NCBI GenBank assembly: GCA_002698425.1 | Contig: NZXU01000093.1 | Coordinates: forward strand, 1-46,170 | DNA length: 46,170 nt | Direction: 5' to 3' | Origin: Ahrensia sp. | Lineage (GTDB): Bacteria > Pseudomonadota > Alphaproteobacteria > Rhizobiales > Rhizobiaceae | Shown here: one piece after another, positions 17,908 through 26,657 of the stretch | Layout: each line of letters begins with the position of its first letter | Numbering within the stretch: position 1 is the stretch's first letter | Notes under the pieces: model-generated | Databases searched by the model: none | What the model was told of the DNA's origin: nothing | What the model saw: only the letters and a program-made list of their open reading frames with translations | Position numbers and translations under genes: made by a program

Positions 17908-18591
17908 TCAATACATTACGAAAACGCCGAGTACGCCGAACAGGATCAGCACCTGGGCGGCGAAATAGGTGATCCAGACGGCAGGACCGGCGAATTGCCG
18001 AAACGGGCTCTCCGGCTTCATCAGGAAGCGCTCCGCCGCAAGGATCGAATCGGAGACCATGAAGCTCGCCGCGCCCGCGACGATGAGGCCCGCGCCGTTC
18101 CACAAGGCGGCCAGCCCCATAATCAGGATCACGGTGACATAGGCCGTTACCGGCCAGCGCAGTTCGTCGGTGACGGGAAACAGCCTGCGGCCCATGCCGA
18201 GCGCGATCGCCACCATCGCGACGCCGACGATCGCCAGCACCAGCTGGGGCAGGGCGTTCTCGGGTTGGGGAAGCGCGAGGAAGAGAACGACATAGGCTAT
18301 GTGGCCGGCCAGGAACGCCGCCAGGCCGGCAAGGAAGAAGCGCTTGTCCATCTGTTCGATGGCGAGGAAGAAATCGCCCGCCGCGCAGAGCATCAGGGCC
18401 AGCGTCAGCAGCCACGGTCCGCCGGCCGAAGCCGACAGGCCGGCGAGCATCGTCACCGACAAGGTCTTCGCCACGACCTTCAACGGCGTGGTGCGGCGCT
18501 GTCCGTAGAACATGTAGCCGGCCGCCAGCAGCATGGCGAGCAGCAGCGTTCCGTTCTCGGTGTTGGTCACTCCGCCCTCAAATGGCAGCAT
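17908..18591 (-). CDS. Lysoplasmalogenase-like (YhhN family) membrane protein
   Basis: The 227-residue protein is almost entirely membrane helices (about eight) and matches the YhhN/TMEM86 family, whose eukaryotic members hydrolyse the vinyl-ether bond of lysoplasmalogens. Family marks are KTLSVTMLAGL, LMLCAAGDFFLA, FLAGHIAYVVLF and FMVSDSILAAERF, which include the conserved Asp residues. The bacterial role is unclear. I use ATG 18591 (MLPFEGG); it overlaps the end of the EamA gene by 14 bases. A GTG at 18570 is an alternative start. Confidence 0.85.
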   Translation of the reverse strand: MLPFEGGVTNTENGTLLLAMLLAAGYMFYGQRRTTPLKVVAKTLSVTMLAGLSASAGGPWLLTLALMLCAAGDFFLAIEQMDKRFFLAGLAAFLAGHIAYVVLFLALPQPENALPQLVLAIVGVAMVAIALGMGRRLFPVTDELRWPVTAYVTVILIMGLAALWNGAGLIVAGAASFMVSDSILAAERFLMKPESPFRQFAGPAVWITYFAAQVLILFGVLGVFVMY

Positions 18592-19504
18592 TCTTTCTCC
18601 TCCGCGCAAGCAGCAGATCCTTCGCCGCGATCGCCGCGCCGCCCGTGATCAGCAGGCAGGCGAGCGCGATCGCCCAGCTCGCCTCGGACAGGCCGACGGC
18701 GATCAGGATGATGGTCGAGAACAGCGGCGCGGCATAGCTCGACGCGCCGAGAACCTGGATGTCGCCATGTTTGACGCCGTAATCCCAGACATAGAAGGCC
18801 GCGCCGACCGGCAGCGCCCCGAGGCCGGCGACGGCGAGCCACTGTGTCATGCCCTGAGGCCAGACGGTCGTCTCCAGCGCCAGATGGGCGAGCGCGGACA
18901 GGATGGCCGTCGCGAGGCAATACCAGGCGACGATGTCGGTCGGCACGGCGGAAAAGCGCCGCGACAGGAGCGAATAGGACGACCAGGTGAAGGCCGCGGC
19001 GATGGCGATGGCGTAGCCGTAGAGATATTCCGTCTTCAGCGAGAAGCCCTCGCCGCCGGTGACGATCAGCGCCGTGCCCGCAAAGCCGCAGGCGACGCCG
19101 ACGAGATGGTGCCAGCCGAGCTTCTCACCGGGCATCAAAGCCGAGCCGGTGACGATCAGCATCGGCCACAGATAGCAGATCAGGCTCGCCTCGACCGCGG
19201 GCGCGTGGCGCAAGGCGGTGAAGTATAGGAAGTGGTAGCCGAACAGGCCGCCAATGCCGAGTGCATAGGCCTGCCACGGGATGGCAGCGCGCCCGGCCCG
19301 GCGGGTCTTTCGCCGCGTATTGGCGGCAAAGCCGATCGCCGCGCCGATGGCGAAGCACATGGCCGACAGCTGGAACGGCGGAACGGTGCCAGAGGCGGCG
19401 GTGAACAAGGCGAGCAACGCCCACATCAGGACCGCGCTGAAGCCGATCAGCGTGGCGATGAAGCGCTTGCGGTCCGGGGCCTGGTCAGCGGCGATCTCAC
19501 TCAT
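18578..19504 (-). CDS. EamA/DMT-family transporter
   Basis: The 308-residue protein has ten predicted membrane helices in two EamA repeats, the second opening near YLYGYAIAIAAAFTWSSYSLLSRRF. The pattern, including LWPMLIVTGSALMPGEKLGW, resembles YddG-type aromatic amino acid exporters of the drug/metabolite transporter superfamily, but substrate cannot be read with confidence. From ATG 19504 (MSEIAADQAPDRKRF) the protein is of normal length. It overlaps the lysoplasmalogenase-like gene downstream, so the two are likely co-expressed. Confidence 0.88.
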   Translation of the reverse strand: MSEIAADQAPDRKRFIATLIGFSAVLMWALLALFTAASGTVPPFQLSAMCFAIGAAIGFAANTRRKTRRAGRAAIPWQAYALGIGGLFGYHFLYFTALRHAPAVEASLICYLWPMLIVTGSALMPGEKLGWHHLVGVACGFAGTALIVTGGEGFSLKTEYLYGYAIAIAAAFTWSSYSLLSRRFSAVPTDIVAWYCLATAILSALAHLALETTVWPQGMTQWLAVAGLGALPVGAAFYVWDYGVKHGDIQVLGASSYAAPLFSTIILIAVGLSEASWAIALACLLITGGAAIAAKDLLLARRRKNAAI

Positions 19505-19566
19505 GGACCTCCCGTCGCCGGGCGTGAGCGCAAAGTCAAGGCCTCCGCGCGCGCCGGGCCGGACGG

Positions 19567-20349
19567 CTATTCCGCGGAGATCTCGAAACGGGTCGCATAG
19601 ACGCGCACCGGGCCGATCTGGGTGTAGGCGGTCGCCCGCAGCGGGGCATAGACGCCGGTGCCCTCGATCGTGGCAAAGGCGACGTCCATGCGGCCTTTTT
19701 CGCGCAGCCAGGCGATCTCCTTGCGGCCCTTGTGATAGCCGGACACCGGCTCGAATGTCGCCCGGCACATCACGGCGTCGCCCCTCTGTCCGCCGACGGA
19801 CCAGGGGACGATGCGCTGGAAGGCGAGCTTGACGTCGAGACGCATGGCGCCGTCGAATATCCGCACGGTCCGGTCGCAGACCTCGCCGGGAGCCTTTGCC
19901 GGGATCAGCAGGGCGCTGATCGGGTCGGTGGCGCCTTTCAGCTGCGCCGCCGTCACCTCGATCCAGTCCTTGCGCTTCTTGACCTTCGGCTTGTTGACCG
20001 TGGAGGCGACGCCGCCTTTGGCGAAGCCGATCTCGGTCAGTTGCTTGTCGTCGCCGGAGGTGTAGTTCAGCGTGAATGTGCGCGCGTCGATCCGGTCCGC
20101 GGCGATCCGCCCGGTGACCGTCACGCTGCCGCTGGTCGGCTGGAACATCGCCAGCAGTCCCTTGGCCGACATCGTGCCCGTCATCGTGTAGCGATCCGGC
20201 CCGATCTCCGTTTTGAAGCGCGACGTGCCGACGGGCAGGCCGAGCACGGTGATCGCATAGTCGGACCGGTAGACCGTCGTGTCGGCGTGGGAAATTGCTG
20301 AATGAAGGGCGGCGCAAAGAAAGAAAGCCGCTGCAAGCGTCCGGCGCAT
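19567..20349 (-). CDS. DUF3108 family exported protein
   Basis: The 260-residue protein has a signal peptide (MRRTLAAAFFLCAALHSAISHA) and a beta-rich DUF3108 domain (YRSDYAITVLGLPVGTSRFKTEIGPD, later FDGAMRLDVKLAFQRI and RATFEPVSGYHKGRKEI). DUF3108 proteins are periplasmic or outer-membrane associated in alphaproteobacteria and have no settled function. The gene is divergent from rpmB, an arrangement typical of rhizobia. The upstream region shared with rpmB is 246 bases long. Confidence 0.85.
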   Translation of the reverse strand: MRRTLAAAFFLCAALHSAISHADTTVYRSDYAITVLGLPVGTSRFKTEIGPDRYTMTGTMSAKGLLAMFQPTSGSVTVTGRIAADRIDARTFTLNYTSGDDKQLTEIGFAKGGVASTVNKPKVKKRKDWIEVTAAQLKGATDPISALLIPAKAPGEVCDRTVRIFDGAMRLDVKLAFQRIVPWSVGGQRGDAVMCRATFEPVSGYHKGRKEIAWLREKGRMDVAFATIEGTGVYAPLRATAYTQIGPVRVYATRFEISAE

Positions 20350-20452
20350 GGCGTATGACCTTAATTATTGTCCCTTCGCTGCGGGCTTTGCGGCGCAATC
20401 GCGGCATTTCCATGATCTTGCGCATTGGCGCGCGCAAAATCGTCCATAACGG

Positions 20453-20481
20453 TTGACGAAAATCGCGGTTGTCACTATAGG
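20453..20481 (+). promoter_or_regulatory. Housekeeping-type promoter for rpmB
   Basis: TTGACG (20453-20458) and TATAGG (20476-20481) stand exactly 17 bases apart, a near-consensus sigma-70 type pair, about 115 bases before the rpmB start. The adjacent sequence is A-rich after the -35 box. It is the best promoter I can see in the window and fits the strong expression expected for a ribosomal protein gene. Confidence 0.75.
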
Positions 20482-20595
20482 ACCGTGACTTTTCCGCAGA
20501 TGACGTATGTCTCCGGCGACGCCGCAAAGTCCGGCGCGACAGGAAACGGCGTTGGTGCTGTGGTTCGTAGCAACCGAATTCGAAGGTGGAAACCC

Positions 20596-20889
20596 ATGTC
20601 TCGCGCATGCGAATTGACCGGCAAGGCAGTCCAGTCCGGCAACAATGTGAGCCACGCCAACAACAAGACCCGGCGCCGGTTCCTCCCCAATCTTTGCCAC
20701 GTCACGCTGATGTCCGAAGCGCTCGGCCAGAGCTACCGCTTCAAGGTTTCGGCTTCGGCGCTGCGCACGGTCGAGCATCGCGGCGGCCTCGACGCCTTCC
20801 TCGCCAAGGCGAAGGAAGCCGAGCTTTCGCAGCGCGCCCGCCTGCTGAAGCGCCAGATCGCCAAGAAATCCGCCGGCCAGGCCGCCTGA
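20596..20889 (+). CDS. rpmB: 50S ribosomal protein L28
   Basis: This 97-residue large-subunit protein starts [20 protein letters not shown], the classic bL28 opening, and continues [24 protein letters not shown] and [14 protein letters not shown]. The alphaproteobacterial form is longer than the E. coli protein (78 residues). GAAGG lies shortly before ATG 20596. A strong promoter precedes it and an intrinsic terminator follows 28 bases after the stop. Confidence 0.97.
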   Translation: MSRACELTGKAVQSGNNVSHANNKTRRRFLPNLCHVTLMSEALGQSYRFKVSASALRTVEHRGGLDAFLAKAKEAELSQRARLLKRQIAKKSAGQAA

Positions 20890-20917
20890 TTCCAGGCGCC
20901 TGACAGCGTAAAATCCG

Positions 20918-20940
20918 CAGGCCGGTTCGCCGGCCTGTTT
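20918..20940 (+). terminator. Intrinsic terminator after rpmB
   Basis: CAGGCCGG (20918-20925), loop TTCG, CCGGCCTG (20930-20937), then TTT and a T-rich tail make an eight-base perfect stem with a stable tetraloop. It is a clear rho-independent terminator, although the T-run is short. It ends only 18 bases before the riboswitch-like element of yhhQ. Confidence 0.8.
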
Positions 20941-20955
20941 CATTTCGCACTCCAA

Positions 20956-20986
20956 CTGGTGGCATCACCCAGGATAAAAAAATGCG
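20956..20986 (+). promoter_or_regulatory. Candidate preQ1-I riboswitch overlapping the yhhQ start
   Basis: The sequence runs CTGG (20956-20959), loop TGGCATCAC, CCAG (20969-20972), GAT, A-tract, ATGC. It matches the preQ1-I plan: a P1 stem CTGG/CCAG, a loop ending in CAC just before the 3' P1 strand (the last C being the ligand-pairing base in known examples), an A-rich tail, and a pseudoknot P2 formed by GCAT (20962-20965) with ATGC (20982-20985). P2 would bury the yhhQ start codon, and the Shine-Dalgarno AGGA (20971-20974) partly lies in P1. Ligand binding would thus turn translation off. The gene product transports queuosine precursors, the right target. P1 is one pair shorter than in studied examples. 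Confidence 0.72.
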
Positions 20987-21623
20987 TAAGGCACAAACTT
21001 ATCTTCCGTTCATTCTCGCGATGTGCGCGGTCGTCGCCGCATCGAACTATCTCGTCCAGTTTCCGGTCCAGGCGACGCTTGGCGGCGTCAATCTCGCCGA
21101 TCTCCTGACCTGGGGCGCGTTCACCTATCCCGTCGCTTTCCTCGTCACCGACCTGACCAACCGGCGCTTCGGCCCGGCTGCGGCGCGCGTCGTCGTGATC
21201 GCCGGTTTCGTGCTGGCCGTCGCCCTGTCGATCTGGCTGGCGACGCCGCGCATCGCCATCGCGTCGGGCTCGGCCTTCCTGGTCGCGCAGCTTCTCGATG
21301 TCGCCGTGTTCCAGCGCTTGCGCCAGTCGGCCTGGTGGAAGGCGCCGCTGATCTCGTCGCTGATCGGCTCTGTGATCGACACGGTGCTGTTCTTCGGCGT
21401 CGCGTTTTCCGCCGGCTTCGCCTTCCTCGATACCGGTTTCGGCCTCGAGGACGGTTCGCTCGCCTTCCCGGTTCCGTTTCTGGGCATCGGCGGCGAGGTG
21501 CCGCTGTGGCTGTCGCTCGGCGCCGGCGATTTCTGCGTGAAGATCCTCGTCGCGCTGGTGCTGCTCGCGCCTTACAAGGTGATGCGCGGCCTCATCATGG
21601 ACCGGTCGGCCGTTCCCGCCTGA
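20982..21623 (+). CDS. yhhQ: Queuosine precursor transporter (YhhQ family)
   Basis: The 213-residue integral membrane protein belongs to the VUT/YhhQ family that imports preQ0/preQ1-type precursors of the tRNA base queuosine. About six helices are visible. Family marks include ADLLTWGAFTYPVAFLVTDLTNRRFG, the ASGSAFLVAQLLDVAVF block, and ISSLIGSVIDTVLFF. The start codon lies in the proposed preQ1-I riboswitch, and an intrinsic terminator stands between rpmB and this gene. Little room is left for a separate promoter, so some read-through from rpmB may supply its transcript. Confidence 0.92.
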   Translation: MRKAQTYLPFILAMCAVVAASNYLVQFPVQATLGGVNLADLLTWGAFTYPVAFLVTDLTNRRFGPAAARVVVIAGFVLAVALSIWLATPRIAIASGSAFLVAQLLDVAVFQRLRQSAWWKAPLISSLIGSVIDTVLFFGVAFSAGFAFLDTGFGLEDGSLAFPVPFLGIGGEVPLWLSLGAGDFCVKILVALVLLAPYKVMRGLIMDRSAVPA

Positions 21624-21626
21624 TCG

Positions 21627-22634
21627 TCAGGACGGCGCGCCGTCCTTTCCCACCAGCCGGAATTCCAGCAGCAGGTTGCGCTGCAGGATGGAATGGTTGT
21701 CGTCGGAAACCAGCGTCAGGCGCGGCGTGCCGTCGGGATCGATGGTGACGGAAAGGCCTTCCATGTTGTCGATCTGGTAGAGCAGGTCGGCCTCCAGCAG
21801 GATCTCGCCGTCCACCGTCGCGCCCTTTTCGATGTCTGATCCACGGATTCGGCGCAGCCGCATGGCGACGCCGTCCGACATGTTGAAGCGCCGTTCGAGC
21901 AGGATCATGTCGCCGTCGGGGAGGAAATCGCCGTCGGTGATGTCGAATTCGCCGATGCGCCTCACCGAGAATTCGAAGCTCGATCCGTCCCGGTGGCGGA
22001 CAAAACCCATGATGTTGCGGTTCCTGTCGAGGCTCTTCTCGCTGATCCCGACGAGTGCGCCAGCATAGGGCAGCCCGTCCGGCGCGACGGCGATCGTCTC
22101 GAAGCCGCGATTGCTGCGCAGTTCGCGCAAATCCACCGGCGGCTCGTATTGGCGCTGCAGCACGGGAAATCCGTCCTTGCCGAGTTTCAGCTCGGCGATC
22201 CGGTGGACGCGTTCGAAACTGACATAGGCGTCATCGCCGGACACCGTCATGCCCTCGGCGTCGGTCAGCCACTTGCCCTCGCCAAATTCGGTCATTTCGC
22301 GCATGGAGACTTGGGCAAGCCCGGTCGCCCGTCCGGTCGGGTCGCGCTCGATGCGGCCCTTGTACCAGAAGCCGGTATCGGCGACGCCGAGAATGCGGGA
22401 CTGGTCGCCGAAGACATGGATCGCCGACAGCGCGCCGAAATGGCGCGACGAACCATTCATCTCCAGTCCGCCGGCGAATTCGAGCTCGCCGAAACGCTGC
22501 TGGCTGGAGCCGATGCGGAAATTGGCGATCGGACGCGCGGTCACGTCCATGGTGATCGCGTCCGGTGCGGCCTGGGCGGCTGACGCGGAGAACAGGACGG
22601 CAAGCCCGAGGGCGCGCAGCGGGCGAAGCTGCAT
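21627..22634 (-). CDS. Exported phytase-like (esterase-like activity) protein
   Basis: The 335-residue protein has a signal peptide ([22 protein letters not shown]) followed by a beta-propeller-like domain of the phytase-like family PF13449. Marks are FGALSAIHVFGDQSRILGVADTG, TDAEGMTVSGDDAYVSFERVHRI, NRGFETIAVAPDG and NMEGLSVTIDPDGTPRLTLVSDDNHS. The real activity is untested; the family name is misleading. Its ATG shares one base with the cobT stop codon, as is common in rhizobia, so it is probably the last gene of the cobS-cobT transcript. Confidence 0.88.
   Translation of the reverse strand: MQLRPLRALGLAVLFSASAAQAAPDAITMDVTARPIANFRIGSSQQRFGELEFAGGLEMNGSSRHFGALSAIHVFGDQSRILGVADTGFWYKGRIERDPTGRATGLAQVSMREMTEFGEGKWLTDAEGMTVSGDDAYVSFERVHRIAELKLGKDGFPVLQRQYEPPVDLRELRSNRGFETIAVAPDGLPYAGALVGISEKSLDRNRNIMGFVRHRDGSSFEFSVRRIGEFDITDGDFLPDGDMILLERRFNMSDGVAMRLRRIRGSDIEKGATVDGEILLEADLLYQIDNMEGLSVTIDPDGTPRLTLVSDDNHSILQRNLLLEFRLVGKDGAPS
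21629..21646 (+). terminator. Candidate terminator after yhhQ, inside the convergent gene's end
   Basis: AGGACGG (21629-21635), CGCG, CCGTCCT (21640-21646) is a seven-base perfect stem followed by TTCC, six bases after the yhhQ stop. It lies in the final codons of the convergent phytase-like gene. The stem is very GC-rich but the T-run is only a few bases, so it may work as a weak terminator in the plus direction. Confidence 0.45.
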
Positions 22635-24532
22635 CAGCCCGCCTTGCGCTGGCGGCTGTCGCGCGCCTTTTGTTCCTCGAAAAGGGCGGCGAGCTGCTCG
22701 GTCATCGCGCCGGCCAGTTCCTCGGCATCGACGATGGTGACCGCGCGGCGGTAGTAGCGCGTGACGTCGTGGCCGATGCCGATGGCGAGAAGTTCGACGG
22801 AGGATTTGGTCTCGATCTCCTCGATGACGGCGCGCAGATGCCGTTCGAGATAGTTGCCCGGATTGACCGACAGCGTCGAATCATCGACCGGCGCGCCGTC
22901 GGAGATCATCATCAGGATGCGGCGCTGTTCGGGCCGCGCGGCCAGCCGCCGCCATGCCCAGGTCAGCGCCTCGCCGTCGATGTTTTCCTTCAGCAGGCCT
23001 TCGCGCATCATCAGGCCGAGATTGCGCCTTGCGCGCCGCCACGGCGCGTCGGCGCTCTTGTAGATGATGTGGCGCAAATCGTTCAGGCGGCCGGGCTCGG
23101 CCGGCTTGCCGTTCTTCAGCCAAGCCTCGCGCGCCTGACCGCCCTTCCAGGCCCGCGTCGTGAAGCCGAGGATCTCGACCTTGACGCCGCAACGCTCCAG
23201 CGTGCGCGCGAGGATGTCGGCGCAGGTCGCCGCGACCGTGATCGGCCGGCCGCGCATCGAGCCGGAATTGTCGAGCAGCAGCGTGACCACCGTGTCGCGG
23301 AAGGTCGTGTCGCGCTCGCGCTTGAAGGAGAGCGGCGCAAACGTGCCGGCCATCTCGTCGATGATGATGCGGGGCAGGCGGGCCGGGTCGAGATAGCCTT
23401 CCTCGAGATCGAAATCCCAGGAGCGGTTCTGCTGCGCCATCAGGCGGCGCTGCAACCGGTTGGCGAGGCGTCCGACGACGCCCTGGAGATTGGCGAGCTG
23501 CTTGTCGAGGAAGGCGCGCAGCCGTTCCAGCTCGGCCTCGTCGCAGAGCTCTTCCGCGGTGATCGTCTCGTCGAATTCCGTCGAATAGACCTTGTAGTCG
23601 ATGCCCGACAGGATGTCGTTATAGGGCTGGTCGGGACGGATCGCCTCGCCGGGCTCCTCGGCGTCGGCGTCGAGGTCTTCCTCCATGTCGTCGGCGGTCG
23701 CCTGCGAGGCGTCCATCTCGCCGGCCTCGGGCTGTTCGCTCTCGGCCTGGCTTTCCTCGGATTCGGACTGCTCCTCGCCGCTGTCTTCCTGGCTGCCGCC
23801 CTCGGTATCCTCGTCGGCTTCCGGCTCGTCGTCGTTCTCGTCGTCGGATTCGTCCGGCTCCTCGCCGGCCATCTCGTCGGCGAGTTCCATTGATACCAGC
23901 ATGTCGCGCACGGCGCGGGCAAAGGCGTTCTGGTCGTCGATCGCCGCTTCGAGATTGGCGAAATCGCCGCCGGCCTTGTCGTCGATCCAGTCGCGCCACA
24001 GATCGGCGACCGCGGCGGCGCCGGGCGGAGTCGGCCGGCCGGTCAGCTTTTCGCGGACCAGCAGCGCGACGGCTTCCGACAGCGGCGCCTGCTCGCGCTC
24101 CGTCACGGCGGAGAGATTGGCGCGCGTGAACTTGTCGTCGATCATCGCCTCGATATTGTCGCCGACGCCCGGCATGCGGCGCGCGCCGATCGCCTCGACG
24201 CGGGCCTGCTCGACGGCGTCGAAGACGGCGCGGGCATCCGCCCCGTCAGGCGCGGTCTGGGCGTGGATGCGCGGATTGTGGCATGCGGTTCGGAGCGCCA
24301 TGGAATCGCCGACGCCGCGCGTCACCATCACGTCGTTTTGCGTGATGCGCTTCGGCAAATCGGGCAGGCGCGCATGCTTGCCGGCGAAGGCCGGCTTGTC
24401 GGCCGCGAAGACGACTTCCAGTTCCGGTTCGCCCGCCATGGCGCGCATGCAGGCCGTCACCGCGCGCTTGAAGGGCTCGGTGTCGACCGGCTTGGCCGGC
24501 TTCTTGCGGTAATTGTCGCCGGGACCTGCCAT
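22634..24532 (-). CDS. cobT: Cobaltochelatase subunit CobT
   Basis: CobT is the adaptor of the CobN-CobS-CobT chelatase that puts cobalt into hydrogenobyrinic acid a,c-diamide in aerobic B12 synthesis. The 632-residue protein has an N-terminal helical domain, a very acidic Glu/Asp/Ser-rich linker (about 215-305), and a C-terminal von Willebrand-type domain with the metal-binding motif [14 protein letters not shown] and late [21 protein letters not shown]. The length and order agree with known CobT. CobS lies 18 bases upstream on the same strand; CobN is not in this window. Confidence 0.96.
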   Translation of the reverse strand: MAGPGDNYRKKPAKPVDTEPFKRAVTACMRAMAGEPELEVVFAADKPAFAGKHARLPDLPKRITQNDVMVTRGVGDSMALRTACHNPRIHAQTAPDGADARAVFDAVEQARVEAIGARRMPGVGDNIEAMIDDKFTRANLSAVTEREQAPLSEAVALLVREKLTGRPTPPGAAAVADLWRDWIDDKAGGDFANLEAAIDDQNAFARAVRDMLVSMELADEMAGEEPDESDDENDDEPEADEDTEGGSQEDSGEEQSESEESQAESEQPEAGEMDASQATADDMEEDLDADAEEPGEAIRPDQPYNDILSGIDYKVYSTEFDETITAEELCDEAELERLRAFLDKQLANLQGVVGRLANRLQRRLMAQQNRSWDFDLEEGYLDPARLPRIIIDEMAGTFAPLSFKRERDTTFRDTVVTLLLDNSGSMRGRPITVAATCADILARTLERCGVKVEILGFTTRAWKGGQAREAWLKNGKPAEPGRLNDLRHIIYKSADAPWRRARRNLGLMMREGLLKENIDGEALTWAWRRLAARPEQRRILMMISDGAPVDDSTLSVNPGNYLERHLRAVIEEIETKSSVELLAIGIGHDVTRYYRRAVTIVDAEELAGAMTEQLAALFEEQKARDSRQRKAG

Positions 24533-24550
24533 GGCTGCCTGCGCCGCCGC

Positions 24551-25537
24551 CTAGCTCAGAACGACGTTCGCGGCGCTTTCGGCCAGTTCCTCGCCGAAGC
24601 AGCGCTGGTAGAATTCCGCCACGAGAGAGCGTTCCAGGTCGTCGCACTTGTTGAGGAAGGTCAGCCGGAAGGCAAAGCCCACATCCTTGAAGATGTCGGC
24701 GTTTTCCGCCCAGGTGATGACGGTTCGCGGGCTCATCACGGTCGACAGATCGCCGTTCTTGAAAGCTTCGCGTGTCATGTCGGCGAGACGGACCATGTTG
24801 TTGACGGTCTCGCGGCCCTTGGCGTCCTGGTAGTGCTTGGCCTTGGCCAGGATGATCTCGACTTCCTTGTCATGCGGCAGATAGTTCAGCGTGGTGACGA
24901 TGGACCAGCGGTCCATCTGCGCCTGGTTGATCTGCTGCGTGCCGTGATAGAGGCCGGTCGTGTCGCCGAGGCCGACCGTGTTGGCGGTGGCGAAAAGGCG
25001 GAAGGCCGGGTGCGGGCGGATGACGCGCGACTGGTCGAGCAGCGTCAGGCGGCCGGAGGATTCCAGCACGCGCTGGATCACGAACATCACGTCCGGACGG
25101 CCGGCGTCGTATTCGTCGAAGACGAGCGCGACATTGTGCTGATAGGCCCAGGGCAGGATGCCGTCCCGGAATTCCGTGACCTGCTTGCCCTCATGGACGA
25201 CGATGGCGTCCTTGCCGACGAGGTCGATACGGCTGACATGGCTGTCGAGGTTGATGCGCACGCAGGGCCAGTTCAGCCGTGCGGCGACCTGCTCGATATG
25301 GGTCGACTTGCCGGTGCCGTGATAGCCCGAGACCATGACGCGTCGATTGTGGGCGAAGCCGGCCAGGATGGCGAGCGTGGTCGCCCGGTCGAAAATGTAA
25401 TCCGGGTCGATCTCCGGCACATAGGCGTCGGCGTCCGAATAGGCCGGCACCTCCATGTCGACATCGATGCCGAACACCTTGCGCACGTCGACCTGCGTGT
25501 CGGGCATGTTGGCGATGTCGAGTTCCATCTTGTTCAT
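24551..25537 (-). CDS. cobS: Cobaltochelatase AAA+ subunit CobS
   Basis: CobS is the AAA+ motor that works with CobT to power cobalt insertion by CobN. The 328-residue protein has Walker [10 protein letters not shown], Walker [17 protein letters not shown], sensor residues around [18 protein letters not shown], and [14 protein letters not shown] N-terminal residues ([20 protein letters not shown]). An AAGGAAAG ribosome site precedes ATG 25537. It is transcribed with cobT; no cobalamin riboswitch is visible in the short space before it. Confidence 0.96.
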   Translation of the reverse strand: MNKMELDIANMPDTQVDVRKVFGIDVDMEVPAYSDADAYVPEIDPDYIFDRATTLAILAGFAHNRRVMVSGYHGTGKSTHIEQVAARLNWPCVRINLDSHVSRIDLVGKDAIVVHEGKQVTEFRDGILPWAYQHNVALVFDEYDAGRPDVMFVIQRVLESSGRLTLLDQSRVIRPHPAFRLFATANTVGLGDTTGLYHGTQQINQAQMDRWSIVTTLNYLPHDKEVEIILAKAKHYQDAKGRETVNNMVRLADMTREAFKNGDLSTVMSPRTVITWAENADIFKDVGFAFRLTFLNKCDDLERSLVAEFYQRCFGEELAESAANVVLS

Positions 25538-25605
25538 GTCTTTCCTTACCGCGGCGTCTCAAGCCGCATGCGGTGTTTGCTGGCGCTGTAGTCTGACTTC
25601 GGCAG

Positions 25606-26226
25606 TTAGCACAGCCCGGCGGTCTTCAACAATTGGTAGGCCTGCACGACTTCGCGGAAGCGTTCCTCGGAGGCGCGGTCGCCGCCATTTGCATCCGGAT
25701 GGTGCTTTTTGACCAGAGCCTTGTACTGCGTCTTGATGTCCTCGGCAGTGGCGGAGGCCTTCAGGCCGAGCGTCGACATCGCCTTCGCCTCGAGCGGCTT
25801 CAGCTTGCGGATCTGCGGGATCGCCGCATCGGCGCGCCAGTTCGGGTCGCGCATGCGCATCGAGCGCGCGGAGCCGGATTTCATCTCCGAGAACATCGGC
25901 GCGGTGGCGTTCGCGTCCATGCGCTGCGTGCCCATTTTCCAGGTCGGGCGGTTGCCGGTCAGCGCGTCCTTCTGGAACTTGGCGATCTCGTCGTCACCGA
26001 GGCCGGAGAAGTAATTGTAGTTCTTGTTGTATTCGCGCACGTGGTCGATGCAGAAATGCAGATACTGGCCCTCGCGGTCGCGGCCGGCCGGGGCCTTGTG
26101 CGTGCCGGGCTTTTCGCAGCCGGCCCACTGGCAGTTCTGCGCCGTCGTTTCCTCGACGCGCTTCTTTTTCTTCTTTCCGTCCGGATTGATTCGGATGGAA
26201 TCGAAATATTTCGAAGTAGGCTTCAT
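25606..26226 (-). CDS. J-domain (DnaJ-like) protein with a Cys/His N-terminal motif
   Basis: The 206-residue protein carries its J-domain at the C-terminus (about 148-206) with the HPD tripeptide at 176-178 (KKHHPDANGG), so it should stimulate an Hsp70 partner. The N-terminal half has CQWAGC followed by HFCIDH, which could bind zinc, and a basic KKKKKR patch near residue 17. It stands upstream of cobS, a position conserved in rhizobia; a role in helping the AAA+ chelatase is possible but unproven. It is divergent from bolA. Confidence 0.88.
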   Translation of the reverse strand: MKPTSKYFDSIRINPDGKKKKKRVEETTAQNCQWAGCEKPGTHKAPAGRDREGQYLHFCIDHVREYNKNYNYFSGLGDDEIAKFQKDALTGNRPTWKMGTQRMDANATAPMFSEMKSGSARSMRMRDPNWRADAAIPQIRKLKPLEAKAMSTLGLKASATAEDIKTQYKALVKKHHPDANGGDRASEERFREVVQAYQLLKTAGLC

Positions 26227-26365
26227 ATGACCATGGTTATGGGGCGGCGGTCCGCCTCAAACAAGCATTGACAGTGGAAGATTCAACGCGGCAATTGCCG
26301 GTACAGCGCCCAAAGGGACGCACTGGTTTACCCGTCAAAGCGCAGAGTGGCAAGGTAGGAAGCAA

Positions 26366-26653
26366 ATGGGTCCGATTGAAGAACGCATCGTCAAAAAAAT
26401 CGAGGAGAGCCTCGCGCCGGAACGGATGGCGGTGATCAACGAGAGCCATCTTCACGCCGGCCATGCCGGCGGTTCGCCGGACGGGTCGGGCGAAACGCAT
26501 TTTCGCGTCCGCGTCATCTCGCCGGCCTTCGAGGGCCTGAGCCGGATCGAGCGCCACCGCACGCTCAATGCGCTGCTCACCCAGGAAATCGCCGACGGCG
26601 TCCACGCGCTGGCGCTGGAACCGGCGGCGCCCGGCGAAAACGTGCGCTGGTAA
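26366..26653 (+). CDS. BolA family protein
   Basis: The 95-residue protein is a BolA domain, beginning MGPIEERIVKKIEESLAPERMAV and containing the H-x-H-like ESHLHAGHAG and the conserved FxGLSRIERHRTLNALL segment. BolA proteins pair with monothiol glutaredoxins, bind [2Fe-2S] clusters, and affect envelope and stress genes. AAGGTAGGA stands before ATG 26366. It is divergent from the J-domain gene, a common rhizobial arrangement. Confidence 0.93.
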   Translation: MGPIEERIVKKIEESLAPERMAVINESHLHAGHAGGSPDGSGETHFRVRVISPAFEGLSRIERHRTLNALLTQEIADGVHALALEPAAPGENVRW

Positions 26654-26657
26654 TTCC

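Noticed and set aside
25538..25605. Cobalamin riboswitch before cobS-cobT
   Set aside because: Only 68 bases separate cobS from the upstream gene and no B12-box-like sequence is visible.
26268..26296. Promoter for bolA from TTGACA at 26268
   Set aside because: The -35 box is exact but no acceptable -10 hexamer lies 16-18 bases downstream.
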